Shown here: piece after piece, positions 9,553 to 20,616 of the stretch
Numbering within the stretch: position 1 is the stretch's first letter
How the letters are laid out: the number at the start of each line of letters is the position of its first letter
Assembly (NCBI GenBank): GCA_021927905.1
Contig: BLLK01000047.1
Span: forward strand, 1,674,001 to 1,738,000
Direction of reading: 5' to 3'
DNA from: Chaetoceros tenuissimus
Taxonomy: Eukaryota; Bacillariophyta; Thalassiosirophyceae; Chaetocerotales; Chaetocerotaceae
Length of the DNA stretch: 64,000 nt
Made by a program: the position numbers and the translations under genes
Notes under the pieces: generated by a model
What the model was told of the DNA's origin: nothing
Seen by the model: the letters and a program-made list of their open reading frames with translations, nothing else
Databases searched by the model: none

Positions 9553-10755
9553 ATGCCAAGTCCAAATTTGAATTCTGAAGATTATTACCAAATATTAGGT
9601 GTGGATCGAGATGCCAACGATGCACAATTGAAAAAAGCTTATAGGAAGCTAGCAGTCAAGGTAAGTCGGTACCCAACATACATGCATTTGATATTGTAGT
9701 CTTTGAATATTCGCTGACACTTCATTTCACAGTGGCATCCTGATAAGAACCCTGACAATGAAGAAGCAACAAAAAACTTTCAAAAGATATCCGAAGCATA
9801 TGCATGTCTCTCTGACGAGAAAAAGAGAAAACTTTATGATCAATATGGAAAAGAAGGTGCAGACCATGCTGATCAAATGCCAGATGGTCACATGCCTCAC
9901 GGCTTTGGTGGATTCCCAGGAGGTGGTGGTGGTGCACATCACATGTCTCAAGAAGAAGCAGCTAGATTATTTGAAGGTTTATTTGGTGGATCAGATCCTT
10001 TCGGAGGAGCATTTGGTATGGGAGGAATGGGTGGCATGGGAGGTATGGGAAGAGGAGGCATGGGTGGTGGAATGGGAATGGATCCCTTTTCAGCAATGTT
10101 TGGTGGTGGAGGACCTGGTATGCATATGAACATGGGAGGAGGCGCTTCACCATTCGGTGGAATGCACATGAACATGGGAAATATGGGAGGTGGTTCACCG
10201 TTTGGTGGAATGCCTGGGATGAATTTCCAACAGCAACAACAGCGTGCTCCTCAACCAGCTCGATTTGATGCAATCCCTGCAGGCACAGTAGTTTCTTTGA
10301 AAGGACTGAAAAATGCAAAGGAGCGCAACGGAGATCAGGGTGTAATTCAACAATACAATCCAAGTACTGGAAGATATATCGTGGTATTGGAAGATACAGA
10401 TGAAACAATGAGTGTCAAGGCACAAAACTTGCTGCAACATGTTCACGTAAGGATACACGATGTCAAGAGCCAACCCGAGCTCAATGGAAAGACTGGAACG
10501 ATTCTGACATGGATCGAGAATAAAGAAAGATATAATATCCATGTCTCCTCTCTGAAAAAGGTTGTATCATTGCGACCAGCAAATGTTGTCTTGGAGACTG
10601 GGACTGTAGGATATATTGCTGGACTACAGAGCAAACCAGAGCTAAATGGAAAGTGGGGAACTATCAAGAATTGGGTCAGAGAGTCCAACAAATATGATGT
10701 GCAATTATCACCTCAACAAGTTATTAGAATAAAGGTCGAGAATCTCAGAGTATAA
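9553..10755 (+). CDS. DnaJ (HSP40) co-chaperone with three NGxxG-type beta repeats
   Basis: Two exons: 9553-9660 and 9733-10755, with a 72-nt GTAAGT...CAG intron at phase 0, giving 376 aa. The J domain (about residues 9-75) begins [14 protein letters not shown] and carries the HPD triad in [12 protein letters not shown] right across the splice. A Gly/Met/Phe-rich linker follows (about 95-225). The C-terminal part has three repeats of the form GxKSxPELNGKxGTI...YxV, a small beta unit common in algal proteins. It lacks the DnaJ zinc centre and the usual C-terminal peptide-binding domain. It should stimulate HSP70 ATPase; the repeats may choose clients. No targeting signal is seen, so cytosol or nucleus. 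Confidence 0.9.
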
Positions 10756-11292
10756 ACTAAGAGAAGTTAAATTTACATGCCAGCATTGGGGTTGTCTGTG
10801 TTTGAACAAGATTGATTGATGAATGAATCGACAAACGAAACTCAAAGAAGGTAGCGAACGACATTGAAACCCGATTATAAATGAGATATTGCAATTTTAA
10901 TAAAGATGTGTTTTGAATAAATAGAAAGAAAGGTTTACAAGTCCTAGACTACGTACAACATTTAGATGAACTTTTTTAAAGAGCATCGAAGAATCTTATT
11001 TCCTATTGGATGGGTCATATATTTCAAAAATGACCTCTTCACTCTCTCTTTCCTTCCCTTTTTTACTTCTATTCTACTTACTTGACAATGCAAACCATTC
11101 ATCTGACGAAAGTTCAACTTTCATACAGAAGTACCGAACTACTACTTACGTATTATTGTATTACGTACTTGCACTTTAGATAGTATCTCTTTTTTTCTTC
11201 TTTGCAGAGATAATAATTACTACTTTAAACTTCTTCTCTGCGGTTTGTTTACTTATTCTTTCATCCACTATCTACCTACTGAATTTACAAAA
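10756..11292. other. Intergenic, 3' UTR of DnaJ and promoter of next gene
   Basis: Holds AATAAA-like words near 10898 and 10917 that could serve polyadenylation, then AT-rich and CTCTTTCTTT-rich DNA. No gene seen. Confidence 0.35.
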
Positions 11293-12018
11293 ATGCGCGT
11301 TCTTAGTTTGCTGGCACTTGTAAGCCTTGGATTTGATTCATCTCAGGCATTCACAACAAATAATGTCCCACGTCAACTATCTCGACTTTCATCTACACAA
11401 CTTCAAGCTTTGACTCATAAAGATATTATCAATAGGGCGAGAAAAGCTGTAGGTCAACCGGAAATAGAGGATGAACCTCAAATATTTGATAAAGATATGC
11501 TAGCAGATATGCAAGCTGCTCTTCTAATTCTTGAAAAAAGAGTAAAACAAGGGCCGGGTTGCTTGAGTCAAGAAGAAATTCTTGATCTCGAGTCTTTGAC
11601 TGGCAAGATTGTGACTGAGATGTATGATTACAACAAACAATCGATTAAACCAGCTCAGGCTGCCCCTTCTTCTCCTGCCTCATCATCTGAAACAACTGCA
11701 GAAGATATTCTAATAGCTAGAAGAAATGCAGCACCAGGAGGAGAAGCAAAACCTTTGGTAGCCGATTTACCAGCTGCGATTGGACCTTCAGATCCTGAAT
11801 ACAATTCCGAGGAAGGATCGGAGTTTGATGGAACAGGTGGTCTTGGACTTGCGAAGGGAACAGCAAATACCTATGTGATAGAAGGAATGGATGAGATGAC
11901 CGGAGAGGAATACCGCAAGGCTCTACAAGAGTCTGTTATTGCTAGACAAGAAGCAAGAAGAAAAGTAACCATCAGAGGTAATATGGCAAGTCAGAACTAT
12001 TTGGACAACTTGAAGTAA
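11293..12018 (+). CDS. Plastid-type precursor, unknown function
   Basis: I start at ATG 11293 rather than the upstream in-frame ATG 11245, because MRVLSLLALVSLGFDSSQAFTT is a good signal peptide with an ASAF-like site (SSQ-AF). That gives 241 aa. The mature part has a helical region (DKDMLADMQAALLILEKRVKQ), an Ala/Ser-rich linker, and a C-terminal block YVIEGMDEMTGEEYRKAL. I do not recognise the family. The bipartite-style leader suggests plastid stroma. Confidence 0.7.
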   Translation: MRVLSLLALVSLGFDSSQAFTTNNVPRQLSRLSSTQLQALTHKDIINRARKAVGQPEIEDEPQIFDKDMLADMQAALLILEKRVKQGPGCLSQEEILDLESLTGKIVTEMYDYNKQSIKPAQAAPSSPASSSETTAEDILIARRNAAPGGEAKPLVADLPAAIGPSDPEYNSEEGSEFDGTGGLGLAKGTANTYVIEGMDEMTGEEYRKALQESVIARQEARRKVTIRGNMASQNYLDNLK

Positions 12019-12239
12019 ATTCTGGATGAAACAGGGGATTGACAGATATGGAATAATTTTGCCATGTTTTCAACCCATTCACATCAAACTTTTGTTCAAC
12101 ACTTCTTGAAGAATGAAACTTTCAACAATACAATAGTAATGCGTTTCAATAAATTATTTAATTTTAAAAATCATTCATTTCTACATATTGTCATAGAAGG
12201 CAGAATCAAACAATCTCTCTCATTCGGATTGTCCAGAGT

Positions 12240-13277
12240 TCACTCAGATTTAGCATTCTTCGCATCCTTCTTTAAACCTCTCTTTCTGATTCCAAGATGC
12301 ATTGACATAATTCCCTTGGTTACAATGAAGGATGGAAGGCGATCCATGAAATATCCCATAACAGCATGAACCCAATATGGGCTTACTACAGGATCGTCAT
12401 GTCCAATGAACTTGCATCCAAGCTTTGCAAATTGGTCTGGAGTTGGTACAGTAAAGGACTTGCGCATTTTAGCAAGTTTGGTTGATACGTAAAATGGAAT
12501 CTGGCACTGAACAGAAACTCCCTTGGAACTGTACTCTGCGTGAAGAGCAAGAGTGAACTTCTCAATGAAGGACTTTGCTGCAGAATATTGTGCAAGCAAT
12601 GGAAGAGTGTACATTGCAGATCCAGAAGAAATGTTGACAATCGCTCCCTTCTTCTTCTCAAGCATCTGAGGGAGAACGAAGCGAGTCATCCAAACAGTCG
12701 AGTTTACGTTCATCTCAGTAAGATTAATAACTTCCTCATCTGTAATTTCATGGAAGAATCTTGGGTAGCGATAAGAAACTCCAACGTTATTGATCAATAC
12801 TCCAATATCAAGACCGTCAAGTCCAGCCTTCACTGCTGCCTTTGCCTTGTCATCAAACTTGGAGTAATCACAAACAATATACTTGACATCAACATCAGCA
12901 TAGTTCTTTGCATCAATTTCCTCTTTTACTGCAACTAGCTTGGCCTCGGTACGGGAAATGAGTACAATAGACATTCCCTTCTTCGCAAGTGCCATAGCAT
13001 AAGCCTTTCCAATTCCATCAGTTGCACCAGTGATAACTGCATACTTGCCGTACTTTTTGAGATTCTTTCCAGAACGGATAAACTGTCTGTTGACCTGTCC
13101 AAGAAACTATAACCATTACAGAATATTGTGAGTATTAATGAAAGTTTCTTTGGAATCTAATTACAACGATAATTTACCGACCTCGAGGAAAGCAGTAGCA
13201 AGGATGATAGCACCAACACCTGCTAACACTTTGACTGCTGGATCTGCGCTCTGGATTGAATCTACAATGGAGGACAT
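12240..13277 (-). CDS. Very-long-chain 3-oxoacyl-CoA reductase / 17-beta-HSD-like SDR
   Basis: Two exons: 13277-13182 and 13106-12240, 320 aa. The N-terminus MSSIVDSIQSADPAVKVLAGVGAIILATAF forms a membrane anchor. The Rossmann motif is TGATDGIGKAYA, then NNVG. The catalytic Ser lies in SSGSAMYTLPLLAQ, with YSAAK as the YxxxK pair. The layout is that of KAR/HSD17B12, which reduces 3-oxoacyl-CoA to 3-hydroxyacyl-CoA in ER fatty-acid elongation. The 75-nt intron seems to use the donor GAG|GTCGGT, which is weaker than a GTAAAT four bases on; only the former keeps frame with the sole nearby acceptor (TATAG|TTT). Confidence 0.85.
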
Positions 13278-13649
13278 ATGTGAAGTGTAAGCGAAAAAGC
13301 TTTCAGGCCAAAATACCACAACTGGTATCTATCAAATGAAATTGTAAGTATTGCCAGCCAAATAGTACTATTGCAGCTTGTTGTTGTTGAATTGGATCCA
13401 AGTCTCCACAAAGGCTCAGGCTCTTTTGGTGGTACAAAAAGTACATACGTACTTGAAATCTTGGATGATAGCTAGCTAGAGGCTTCTAATTTATTCCTAC
13501 TTGGCTAGCAAACTTGTCATTGCATGTATCATCATCATCATCTTTTATCCTTACTACTATCATCACCATCGCATATTTATGTATCCTTTTTTATGATAAA
13601 TTTTAGCTTATCTTTAGTGTGTGTCTCAATACTTTTCTTAACTCAGGTA
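13278..13649. other. Intergenic, no gene seen
   Basis: Promoter side of the SDR gene and 3' side of the SIM protein. It contains a short ATC repeat (about 13529-13545) and otherwise nothing I can name. Confidence 0.35.
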
Positions 13650-15263
13650 TCAGAAGACCAGGTAGTGGTTGAGCCAATGAGAATGATACTTTGACAGTAA
13701 AAAGTCGACAAAGCAAACAGCTTCAGCCCATGGCATTTCAATTCCATCAAAGTCTACTACATGTCCCCCAATACTTTCACTTCTCCAATTATTCAGGCAC
13801 TTGCAAGCATTCAAAAATTTTAGCCTTGTCTGCTCAAATAATTTTTCATGTCTACTTCTGCGTAAATTTTCCATGGTTGGAGTTAAATTTTTATGCGCAA
13901 GAATGAAAGGAAACGAATGATATATGAATTCATCACAGATATCACCGTATTCAACTAGGCGAACAACTAAACCTTTGTCAATCTTTTGACCTGAAATAGA
14001 GGAAATATCATTCGGACATTGTGAATCAACTAACTGGAAGTATTGGTGCATAAACATCATTAAATGTTTATTGAGTGGGCATTCCAGATATCTCCTTTCT
14101 TCCAACTCATTCTTCTCTTGACAAACCATGAATTTACCCCCACTTTCAACCCAAGAGAGAATGATGTGGAACATCAAGAAGTTAGCGTTGAAAAATAAAT
14201 GATTTGAATGTTTCCTGTACTTTCGATGGAGAACGACATATTCTTTAATATGCTTTTGAAATTTCAAAGGGGGTGCAATTTTCATGTTAATGATGACTGT
14301 GATTTCTCTATCTACTTGAGAAAGAGGAATTCCTCTACTCTCTTCTATTTCCTTTGTAGGCAATGTATTGGGCAGCAAACTCTCTGGGAGTACAAGTTTT
14401 GAAGATTCATGAATTGCAATTGGTTGAGATTCATTGACATTGGTCAGTTGGTTGGTAGAACTACCTTGGGGACTATTAATCGGAGACTCCGTCAAGTCTA
14501 TAATTTGTTCGTTCTCCTTACATTCTGGGGGTCTGATAGGACTACTGAACTTCTGCTTCTTTGCTTCTGAATCATTTGCAAAAGAGTCTGGTAGCCCTCT
14601 TTTTGCTGATTGGTTGTTAGGAGGTACATCGTTCACCGGTGAAATCATATTCCCCGTGTCTGTTTTCAGAACCTCATCCTCTCGAGCATAGTTGTTATCG
14701 TCATCATCATCATCTTCTGTAAGGTCAACCAAGACTTTACTCTCACCATTTTTTGTAGACATTGAAACCGTCTTTGTATTATCTGTAAGCTTTGTTGCAT
14801 CTTGATTTGGTATATTTGAAGTATTTGAATTTGCAATGCTTTCTGATTGTTCTGTAACCACATTTGTCCTCTTTTGGATATCATGACTTAGATTTCCTCC
14901 TTCCACAAATTCCTGGTTTTGATCAACCACTGATGTATCTTTAGCTACTACCTCAATACCAGTGCTTATCGCTAGAGGGTTAGATACGCGATCAGCCATT
15001 GAATGATCGGTTGCCCGTGCATTATCATCTGGTTTGCTCTCGTGTACCATGCTGACATCTCTCATAATTTTAGAATATGGTCTTAAACCTTCACCATAAT
15101 CTTTCTTTGAGGTATCCGCATTTCCTAACAAAGGATTTGTACTAGAAACATATTCATTATCAACAGTACTATGGACACCTGGGTCCGCCATTTGTTCCTG
15201 AGCATCAACAACTTCCTGCTCTTGTTCTATTCCAACACTGCTTCCCCTCTCTTTTTCATCCAT
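13650..15263 (-). CDS. Protein with two SUMO-interacting motifs, unknown
   Basis: Single exon, 537 aa, ATG at 15263. The first 300 residues are acidic, Ser/Asn-rich and look disordered. They carry two textbook SUMO-interacting motifs: VLVDLTEDDDDDD (about residue 180) and EQIIDLTESP (about residue 255). The C-terminal 220 residues (from ITVIINMKIAPPLKF) look folded, with aromatic and basic helices, but match no family I know. Two SIMs suggest a reader of SUMO-modified nuclear proteins, as in SUMO-targeted ligases, but no RING is seen. It is divergent from DHX16. Confidence 0.7.
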   Translation of the reverse strand: MDEKERGSSVGIEQEQEVVDAQEQMADPGVHSTVDNEYVSSTNPLLGNADTSKKDYGEGLRPYSKIMRDVSMVHESKPDDNARATDHSMADRVSNPLAISTGIEVVAKDTSVVDQNQEFVEGGNLSHDIQKRTNVVTEQSESIANSNTSNIPNQDATKLTDNTKTVSMSTKNGESKVLVDLTEDDDDDDNNYAREDEVLKTDTGNMISPVNDVPPNNQSAKRGLPDSFANDSEAKKQKFSSPIRPPECKENEQIIDLTESPINSPQGSSTNQLTNVNESQPIAIHESSKLVLPESLLPNTLPTKEIEESRGIPLSQVDREITVIINMKIAPPLKFQKHIKEYVVLHRKYRKHSNHLFFNANFLMFHIILSWVESGGKFMVCQEKNELEERRYLECPLNKHLMMFMHQYFQLVDSQCPNDISSISGQKIDKGLVVRLVEYGDICDEFIYHSFPFILAHKNLTPTMENLRRSRHEKLFEQTRLKFLNACKCLNNWRSESIGGHVVDFDGIEMPWAEAVCFVDFLLSKYHSHWLNHYLVF

Positions 15264-15643
15264 TCTCTATGAGTGCAAAAATTTAATTCCTATGATATAG
15301 ATAATGTTTAATTTCTTTCATGTAGGTTGTGCAGTCTGTGTAAAAGGTAAATACAGTAGAGAGGAATAATAGAGAGTGAGGCAAAAACTAATGACAAAAG
15401 GGGAGGGGGTTGAAAAGCGTTTCCCTTATCGTCTGTCCGCCCCTCCACCCCATGAGCACATCACCGCGTCGCGCCTCTCGTCGTTTTCGTCTATCTCCAG
15501 TTCATTTGATACTGCTTTGTTTTACAATACCTCTTGTGTTTATGAAGACAAGAATACATTTCTGAAATCCCTCGCGTTCACTTTTTGAAAAGCTGCAAAT
15601 AGATTGAGATCATTAAAAGAATTTTAAACGTTCAGAAAAAGAC
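15264..15643. promoter_or_regulatory. Divergent promoter between SIM protein and DHX16
   Basis: A 380-nt head-to-head spacer. It has a conspicuous GC-rich patch at about 15425-15485 (CCGCCCCTCCACCCC and CGCGTCGCGCC) within AT-rich DNA. That fits a shared bidirectional promoter; no TATA box is obvious. Confidence 0.35.
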
Positions 15644-18600
15644 ATGTCGGGAAACAACAAAAAAGCGGAGTTATGGTGTTCGGATGCCCTACACTCGATT
15701 CTCGGATGCTCTGACTCTGCATTAGCGCAGTTCTTGACAACTTCTGCATCCAAAGCTTCTTCATACCAATCTGTGTTGAAACTATTAAAAGATAGTGGAG
15801 TGACACCGATTAATGCATCGGGTTCGGAGAGAGAAAGAATTCTCGGTAAATTTGCATCGGATCTTTTTGCTAAATGTCACGAAGGCAAGAAATCCTCAAA
15901 TACTTCATTGACCGGTGATAACAAAAGAGGAAGGACAACGAATGCTGACTGGGTTGCAAAAGCTAAGAATTATGATTTATTGGATGATGATGTTGGAATG
16001 AAGAAGAAAGAGTCTAGACCATCTGTACCAATTTACCAAGAGAAGAGAAAGAATGATATATCCAACAAAAGAGATGATGAGCCGCCTCTTCAGATATCAC
16101 TTTCGAAGAAAAAGTCAGAAGATCGGAGGAAACATACAAGGAAAAGAAGATCTTACAGTAGCAGTAGTGAAAGTGGCAGCGATGATAGTCTAGATGTAAG
16201 AGGAAGATACGAACGTAGAGTAGAGGAAAGAAGATCAAATCGCAGTAGAGATGAAAAGCGCTATAAAAGTAGTCACAGATCTAGATCTAGATCCAACTCA
16301 GTAGAACAAAATAATGGAGCCAAACATGTATCGGATGATGAATCGAAGTTGACTGATGAGCAAAGAGCAGAACTGGAGCGGGAAAGGGACATACGCGAAA
16401 GAGATGAATTTGCTAAGCGTTTACTTGAACGTGATAAAAAGAAAACTTCCCAACGTGTAACGGATAAAGATGGTAGTGACATTGAAAATGGTGAAAATAA
16501 TGGATCAGATGAGTATAAAAGGAGGATCTATATGGAGCAGAGGCTTGCACGGGGAGAGACAGTGTATGATGAGACCACAGGTGATCAAATTACACTCCAG
16601 ACTTTACGTGAAGAAAGTCGTAGAGCATATCTGAAAAAGAGGACAGAACGAGAATTGACCCTCTTGGAACGGGAACTGGAAGAAGAAGAAGAAATGTTTG
16701 ATGGTGAACAGTTGACAGAGATGGAGAAGAAAAGATTGCAGCTACGGAAAGAAGTTCTTAAGCTTGCCAAGGGTGACAGGACCAAGAAAGACGAAACAGA
16801 TGATTTCTATCGACTTCCCGATGAGTATGAAGAACAAGAAGGAAGAACAAAGGCTGAAAAAGACAAGGCTCTTTTAAAATCCAGATACGTCGAAGAGAAA
16901 GTAGAAAAAACAGAACAACAGTTGTGGGAAGAAGAACAGACAAAGAAGGCGTCACTCAGCTATGGAAAGAAAGGGAAAAAGAGCAAAGAAGATAAAGAGT
17001 ACGATCTTATATTCGAGGAACAAATCGATTTTGTAATGACAGACAAGAAAAGTGGCTACGATAATAGAAAAAAGAAGAAGAGCAATCGCAGAAATCGAGA
17101 TGAAGATAGCTTCAAATCTGATGCATCTATTGCCTCCGAAGAGAAGAAAGTCGTCACAGAGAAAACTTTGACGAAACATGAAAAAATTCTAGAGGGGAGG
17201 AAGAAGCTCCCTGTATACCCATATCGTGATGAATTTTTAGCAGCTGTCAAAGACCATCAGGTATTAATCCTAGTGGGAGAAACGGGTAGTGGTAAAACGA
17301 CGCAAATTCCACAATATTTACACGAAATTGGCTACAGCGAGCTTGGAAAGATCGGATGTACTCGTAAGTAAATTCAATCATTTGCCGAAAATGGTATTCA
17401 TATGTTAGCTCTAACACTTCGCCTTTAGAGCCAAGACGTGTAGCTGCTATGTCCGTAGCAGCGAGAGTAGCAGAGGAGATGAATGTGAAAGTCGGTCATG
17501 AGGTTGGATACAGCATTCGATTTGAAAATTGCACAAGTAGGAAAACAATTATACAATACATGACAGATGGTATGCTGCTTCGGGAGTTTCTGACTGAGCC
17601 TGATCTTGCAAGCTATTCTTGTCTCGTGATCGATGAAGCCCATGAAAGAACATTGCATACTGATATTTTATTTGGTTTGGTGAAAGATATAGTTCGTTTT
17701 CGAAATGATCTAAAATTGATCATTAGTAGTGCCACTCTTGATGCAGAGAAGTTCTCAAAATATTTCGACGACGCATCAATATTTTTGGTTCCAGGTAGAA
17801 TGTTCCCTGTTGACATATACTATACCAAAAATCCAGAGGCTGATTATGTCGATGCTTCAGTTGTCACAGTTCTTCAAATTCATATATCTCAACCCTTGGA
17901 CGGTGATGTTCTAGTCTTCCTCACAGGACAGGAAGAGATCGAAACAGCAGCAGAAATTTTGACAAAAAGAACTCAAGCCCTTGGATCAAGGATTCCTGAA
18001 CTAATTATTTGTCCTATTTATGCCAATCTCCCATCAGAGCAACAAGCAAAGATCTTTCAAAAGACTCCGAAACAAGCGAGAAAGGTAGTCCTTGCCACAA
18101 ACATTGCGGAAACATCTTTAACCATTGATGGGATTTGCTATGTAATTGATACTGGATTCAACAAACAAAATTCGTATGACGCGAGAAGTGGAATGGAAAG
18201 CTTGATGGTCACTCCAGTCTCACAAGCTGCCGCAAATCAACGTGCAGGAAGAGCAGGGCGTAAGTCGATATCATTCATTTTACCCAAGTTTATTTGTATA
18301 TTTATTCTAACAAATTTTCTACAACAGGTACTCAGCCAGGAAAATGTTTCAGACTGTTTACATCCTACTCCTTTCATCACGAACTTGACCCTAATACTAC
18401 TCCCGAAATCATGCGTACAAACATGTGTAATGTAGTATTAATGCTCAAAAGTCTTGGAATCAATGACTTACTTCATTTCGACTTCATGGACAGACCACCC
18501 GCAGACACACTTATTCGTGCACTCGAGCAGCTCTACGCGCTTGGAGCACTTAACGATAGAGGAGAACTAACAAAGTTAGGTAGAAGAATGGCGGAATTTC

Positions 18601-19268
18601 CACTAGACCCTATGCTAAGTAAAAGTGTCATCGCATCTGAAAAGTACAAGTGTGTGAAGGAAGTACTTTCAACTGTTTCCATGCTATCAATCGGTTCGTC
18701 AGTATTCTATAGACCAAAAGAAAAAGCTGTCCATGCTGATACTGCAAAAATGAATTTTGCCAGAGGAGGAGGTGGAGATCACATTACTTTGCTGCGCTGC
18801 TATACAGAATGGGCTGACAGCGACTACAGCACGCAATGGTGCTTTGAAAATTTTGTTCAAGTTAGAAGTATGCGAAAGGCTCGTGATATTAGAGAGCAGT
18901 TAGAGGGTTTATGCGAAAGAGTTGAAATAGATCAGAATTTATCTTCACCAGAAGATATCGACACAACTCTAAAAGCTATAACTGCAGGATTCTTTTACAA
19001 CACAGCCAAATTAGGGAAATCGGGCGACTACCAAACAGTGAAACAGAGAAGAACTGTCCACATCCATCCAAGTAGTGTTTTATCCAAAGAAGAAGAATTA
19101 CCAGGGTGGCTAACCTACTTTGAACTAGCATTCACGACAAAGGAGTTCATGAGGCAAGTAGCACCTATTAAACCGTCGTGGCTCCTGGAAATTGCTCCTC
19201 ACTTTTACCAAGAAAATGATGTTCAAGATGCTCTGAAAAAGAAGATGCCTAAAGCAAGGAAGCGTTAA
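15644..19268 (+). CDS. DHX16: DEAH-box spliceosomal RNA helicase Prp2/DHX16
   Basis: Three exons: 15644-17363, 17429-18259 and 18328-19268, 1,163 aa. Introns of 65 and 68 nt split CT|QPRR and AGR|TQPG codons cleanly. The N-terminus ([23 protein letters not shown]) matches the PWI-like start of DHX16, followed by a charged RS/KE-rich region. The core has Walker [11 protein letters not shown] (about 545), DEAH (about 643), SAT (about 676) and NQRAGRAGR (about 848), then the HA2 and OB-fold C-terminus. Prp2 uses ATP to remodel the activated spliceosome (B-act to B*) just before the first transesterification. Similarity of the N-terminus and middle region favours Prp2 over Prp16, Prp22 and Prp43. 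Confidence 0.95.
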
Positions 19269-19410
19269 GTAAAATCCTAACATTATCACATTTATTTAAT
19301 TTAAAACATTGAGTAGAATATTGAGCTAATTGTCGAAGGATGAAATTGCTATGGACACGGAAGTTAAAGTGTAATCAAATGGGGACTCTTGTCAAGCAAT
19401 TGGCATTTCC

Positions 19411-20616
19411 TTATGCAGCTGAAGCACGATAACTGTTCCAAGATTTATTACCGCTGCTGCGATTATGCAGATTTTGATTGCCTTGAATGTTGGCTTGTCC
19501 AGTTTGAGACTGTTGTGGAGGATATTGAAAATTGCCATTGTGCCGAAGTTGCATCAAACGGATCATCTGAGGATCCTGGGCATTCACAGTAGCCATCTTT
19601 CCTGCGTTTATGTGTCCTTCTCTTGCTCTCATAGTGTTAGGGTGCAACAGTGCAGGCTGGAACTGTTGTTGCCGTTGTACTGGATAGGAGTTCTGACTCA
19701 TACCTTGAGCAGCTGTATCACGAACAAGCTGATTACTAGCCTGAGCTCTTCTGATCAATGCTTTCTGTTGCTCATATAATTGCGCTCTTCTCAATCGAAG
19801 TCTCAATAGCTGCTCTTTTATAGACGCTACTCTGCTCATCTCCTCCAAGTTATGAAGGCAATTTTGTTCAGAAGAAGTCATGAGATTCGAGCCATGAGAC
19901 TCAGACATAGTACGTGATCTCATTTCATGCTGTTCTTGAATGCCTTGGAATGATTGCGCCCTCTGTCTACATTGTGGAATTGTAGTAACATTAGTGTCAT
20001 GATTGATCGGCAAAGGTTGTTCTCGAATGTCTTGCATTGACTGGGCCCTCTGTCTAGCTTGTGCAAGTGCAGTAACATTCGTTCCATCATTATTGCACGA
20101 CATGAGCTTACACAAAGCTTTGTGGTCTTTCCTGAAAAGCTTGTGGTAGTAAGCACCCATGAATGGACCACGAGGAACACGCACAAACTTCCAACGACTA
20201 AGTTTACGAGTAAAGCTGGTGAACTGAGTCTGCTTGAAATACGATGATAAAATTTCTCCAGCAAATCGCTTCTTATCCATGATAATGAACGCTTTGCCTC
20301 CAGGGAGCCATTTTAGAATCTCAGAGTGCTCAGGGTTTTCTAGTATCTCAAAAAGCTTCTCAGGGAAGTTCTTTTTCGACTCTTCAGAGCTTTGAACGTT
20401 TGGGCAGAGGGAAGGCATCTTGCCTCTTTGTTCCTGTGACTGAGATATCTGATCATTAAGAGTCGCACCTGCAGTTGTAAAAGTGAATGTATTAGGGAGA
20501 CGTGGCATCGGAGCGATAGGAACAGGTTCATCGGAGGAATGAGCACTACCAGTTGACTTTCCACATAGAGATGTGAGTGCTTCAGCTGCATTGTACTCTT
20601 CACTTTCGTTTTTCAT
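19411..20616 (-). CDS. Divergent HSF-family factor, inverted partner A
   Basis: Single exon, 401 aa, ATG at 20616. The HSF-like DNA-binding domain is at about residues 83-175: NFPEKLFEILENPEHSEIL, then WLPGGKAFIIMDKKRF, recognition helix FTSFTRKLSRWKFVRV, and AYYHKLFRKDHKAL. Next comes a Leu/Arg-rich coiled coil (IKEQLLRLRLRRAQLYEQQ, about 265-285) and a Gln/Asn-rich tail ending YRASAA. The same N-terminal AAEALTSLC and C-terminal RASAA motifs occur in the gene at 24182, so they are paralogs. It lies tail to tail with DHX16, 142 bp away. Confidence 0.92.
   Translation of the reverse strand: MKNESEEYNAAEALTSLCGKSTGSAHSSDEPVPIAPMPRLPNTFTFTTAGATLNDQISQSQEQRGKMPSLCPNVQSSEESKKNFPEKLFEILENPEHSEILKWLPGGKAFIIMDKKRFAGEILSSYFKQTQFTSFTRKLSRWKFVRVPRGPFMGAYYHKLFRKDHKALCKLMSCNNDGTNVTALAQARQRAQSMQDIREQPLPINHDTNVTTIPQCRQRAQSFQGIQEQHEMRSRTMSESHGSNLMTSSEQNCLHNLEEMSRVASIKEQLLRLRLRRAQLYEQQKALIRRAQASNQLVRDTAAQGMSQNSYPVQRQQQFQPALLHPNTMRAREGHINAGKMATVNAQDPQMIRLMQLRHNGNFQYPPQQSQTGQANIQGNQNLHNRSSGNKSWNSYRASAA
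20085..20232 (-). repeat. 148-bp perfect inverted repeat, copy in HSF A
   Basis: Covers the recognition helix and wing of the DNA-binding domain. I checked it block by block against 24539-24686 and found no mismatch, including all third codon positions. Confidence 0.9.

Noticed and set aside
9758-10408. Frames overlapping the DnaJ gene on both strands
   Set aside because: They arise from the Gly/Met-rich repeat coding sequence; the spliced DnaJ model explains the region.
16014-17250. Minus-strand frames over DHX16
   Set aside because: Antisense to Lys/Glu/Arg-rich coding DNA, which reads as Ser/Leu/Phe-rich on the other strand.
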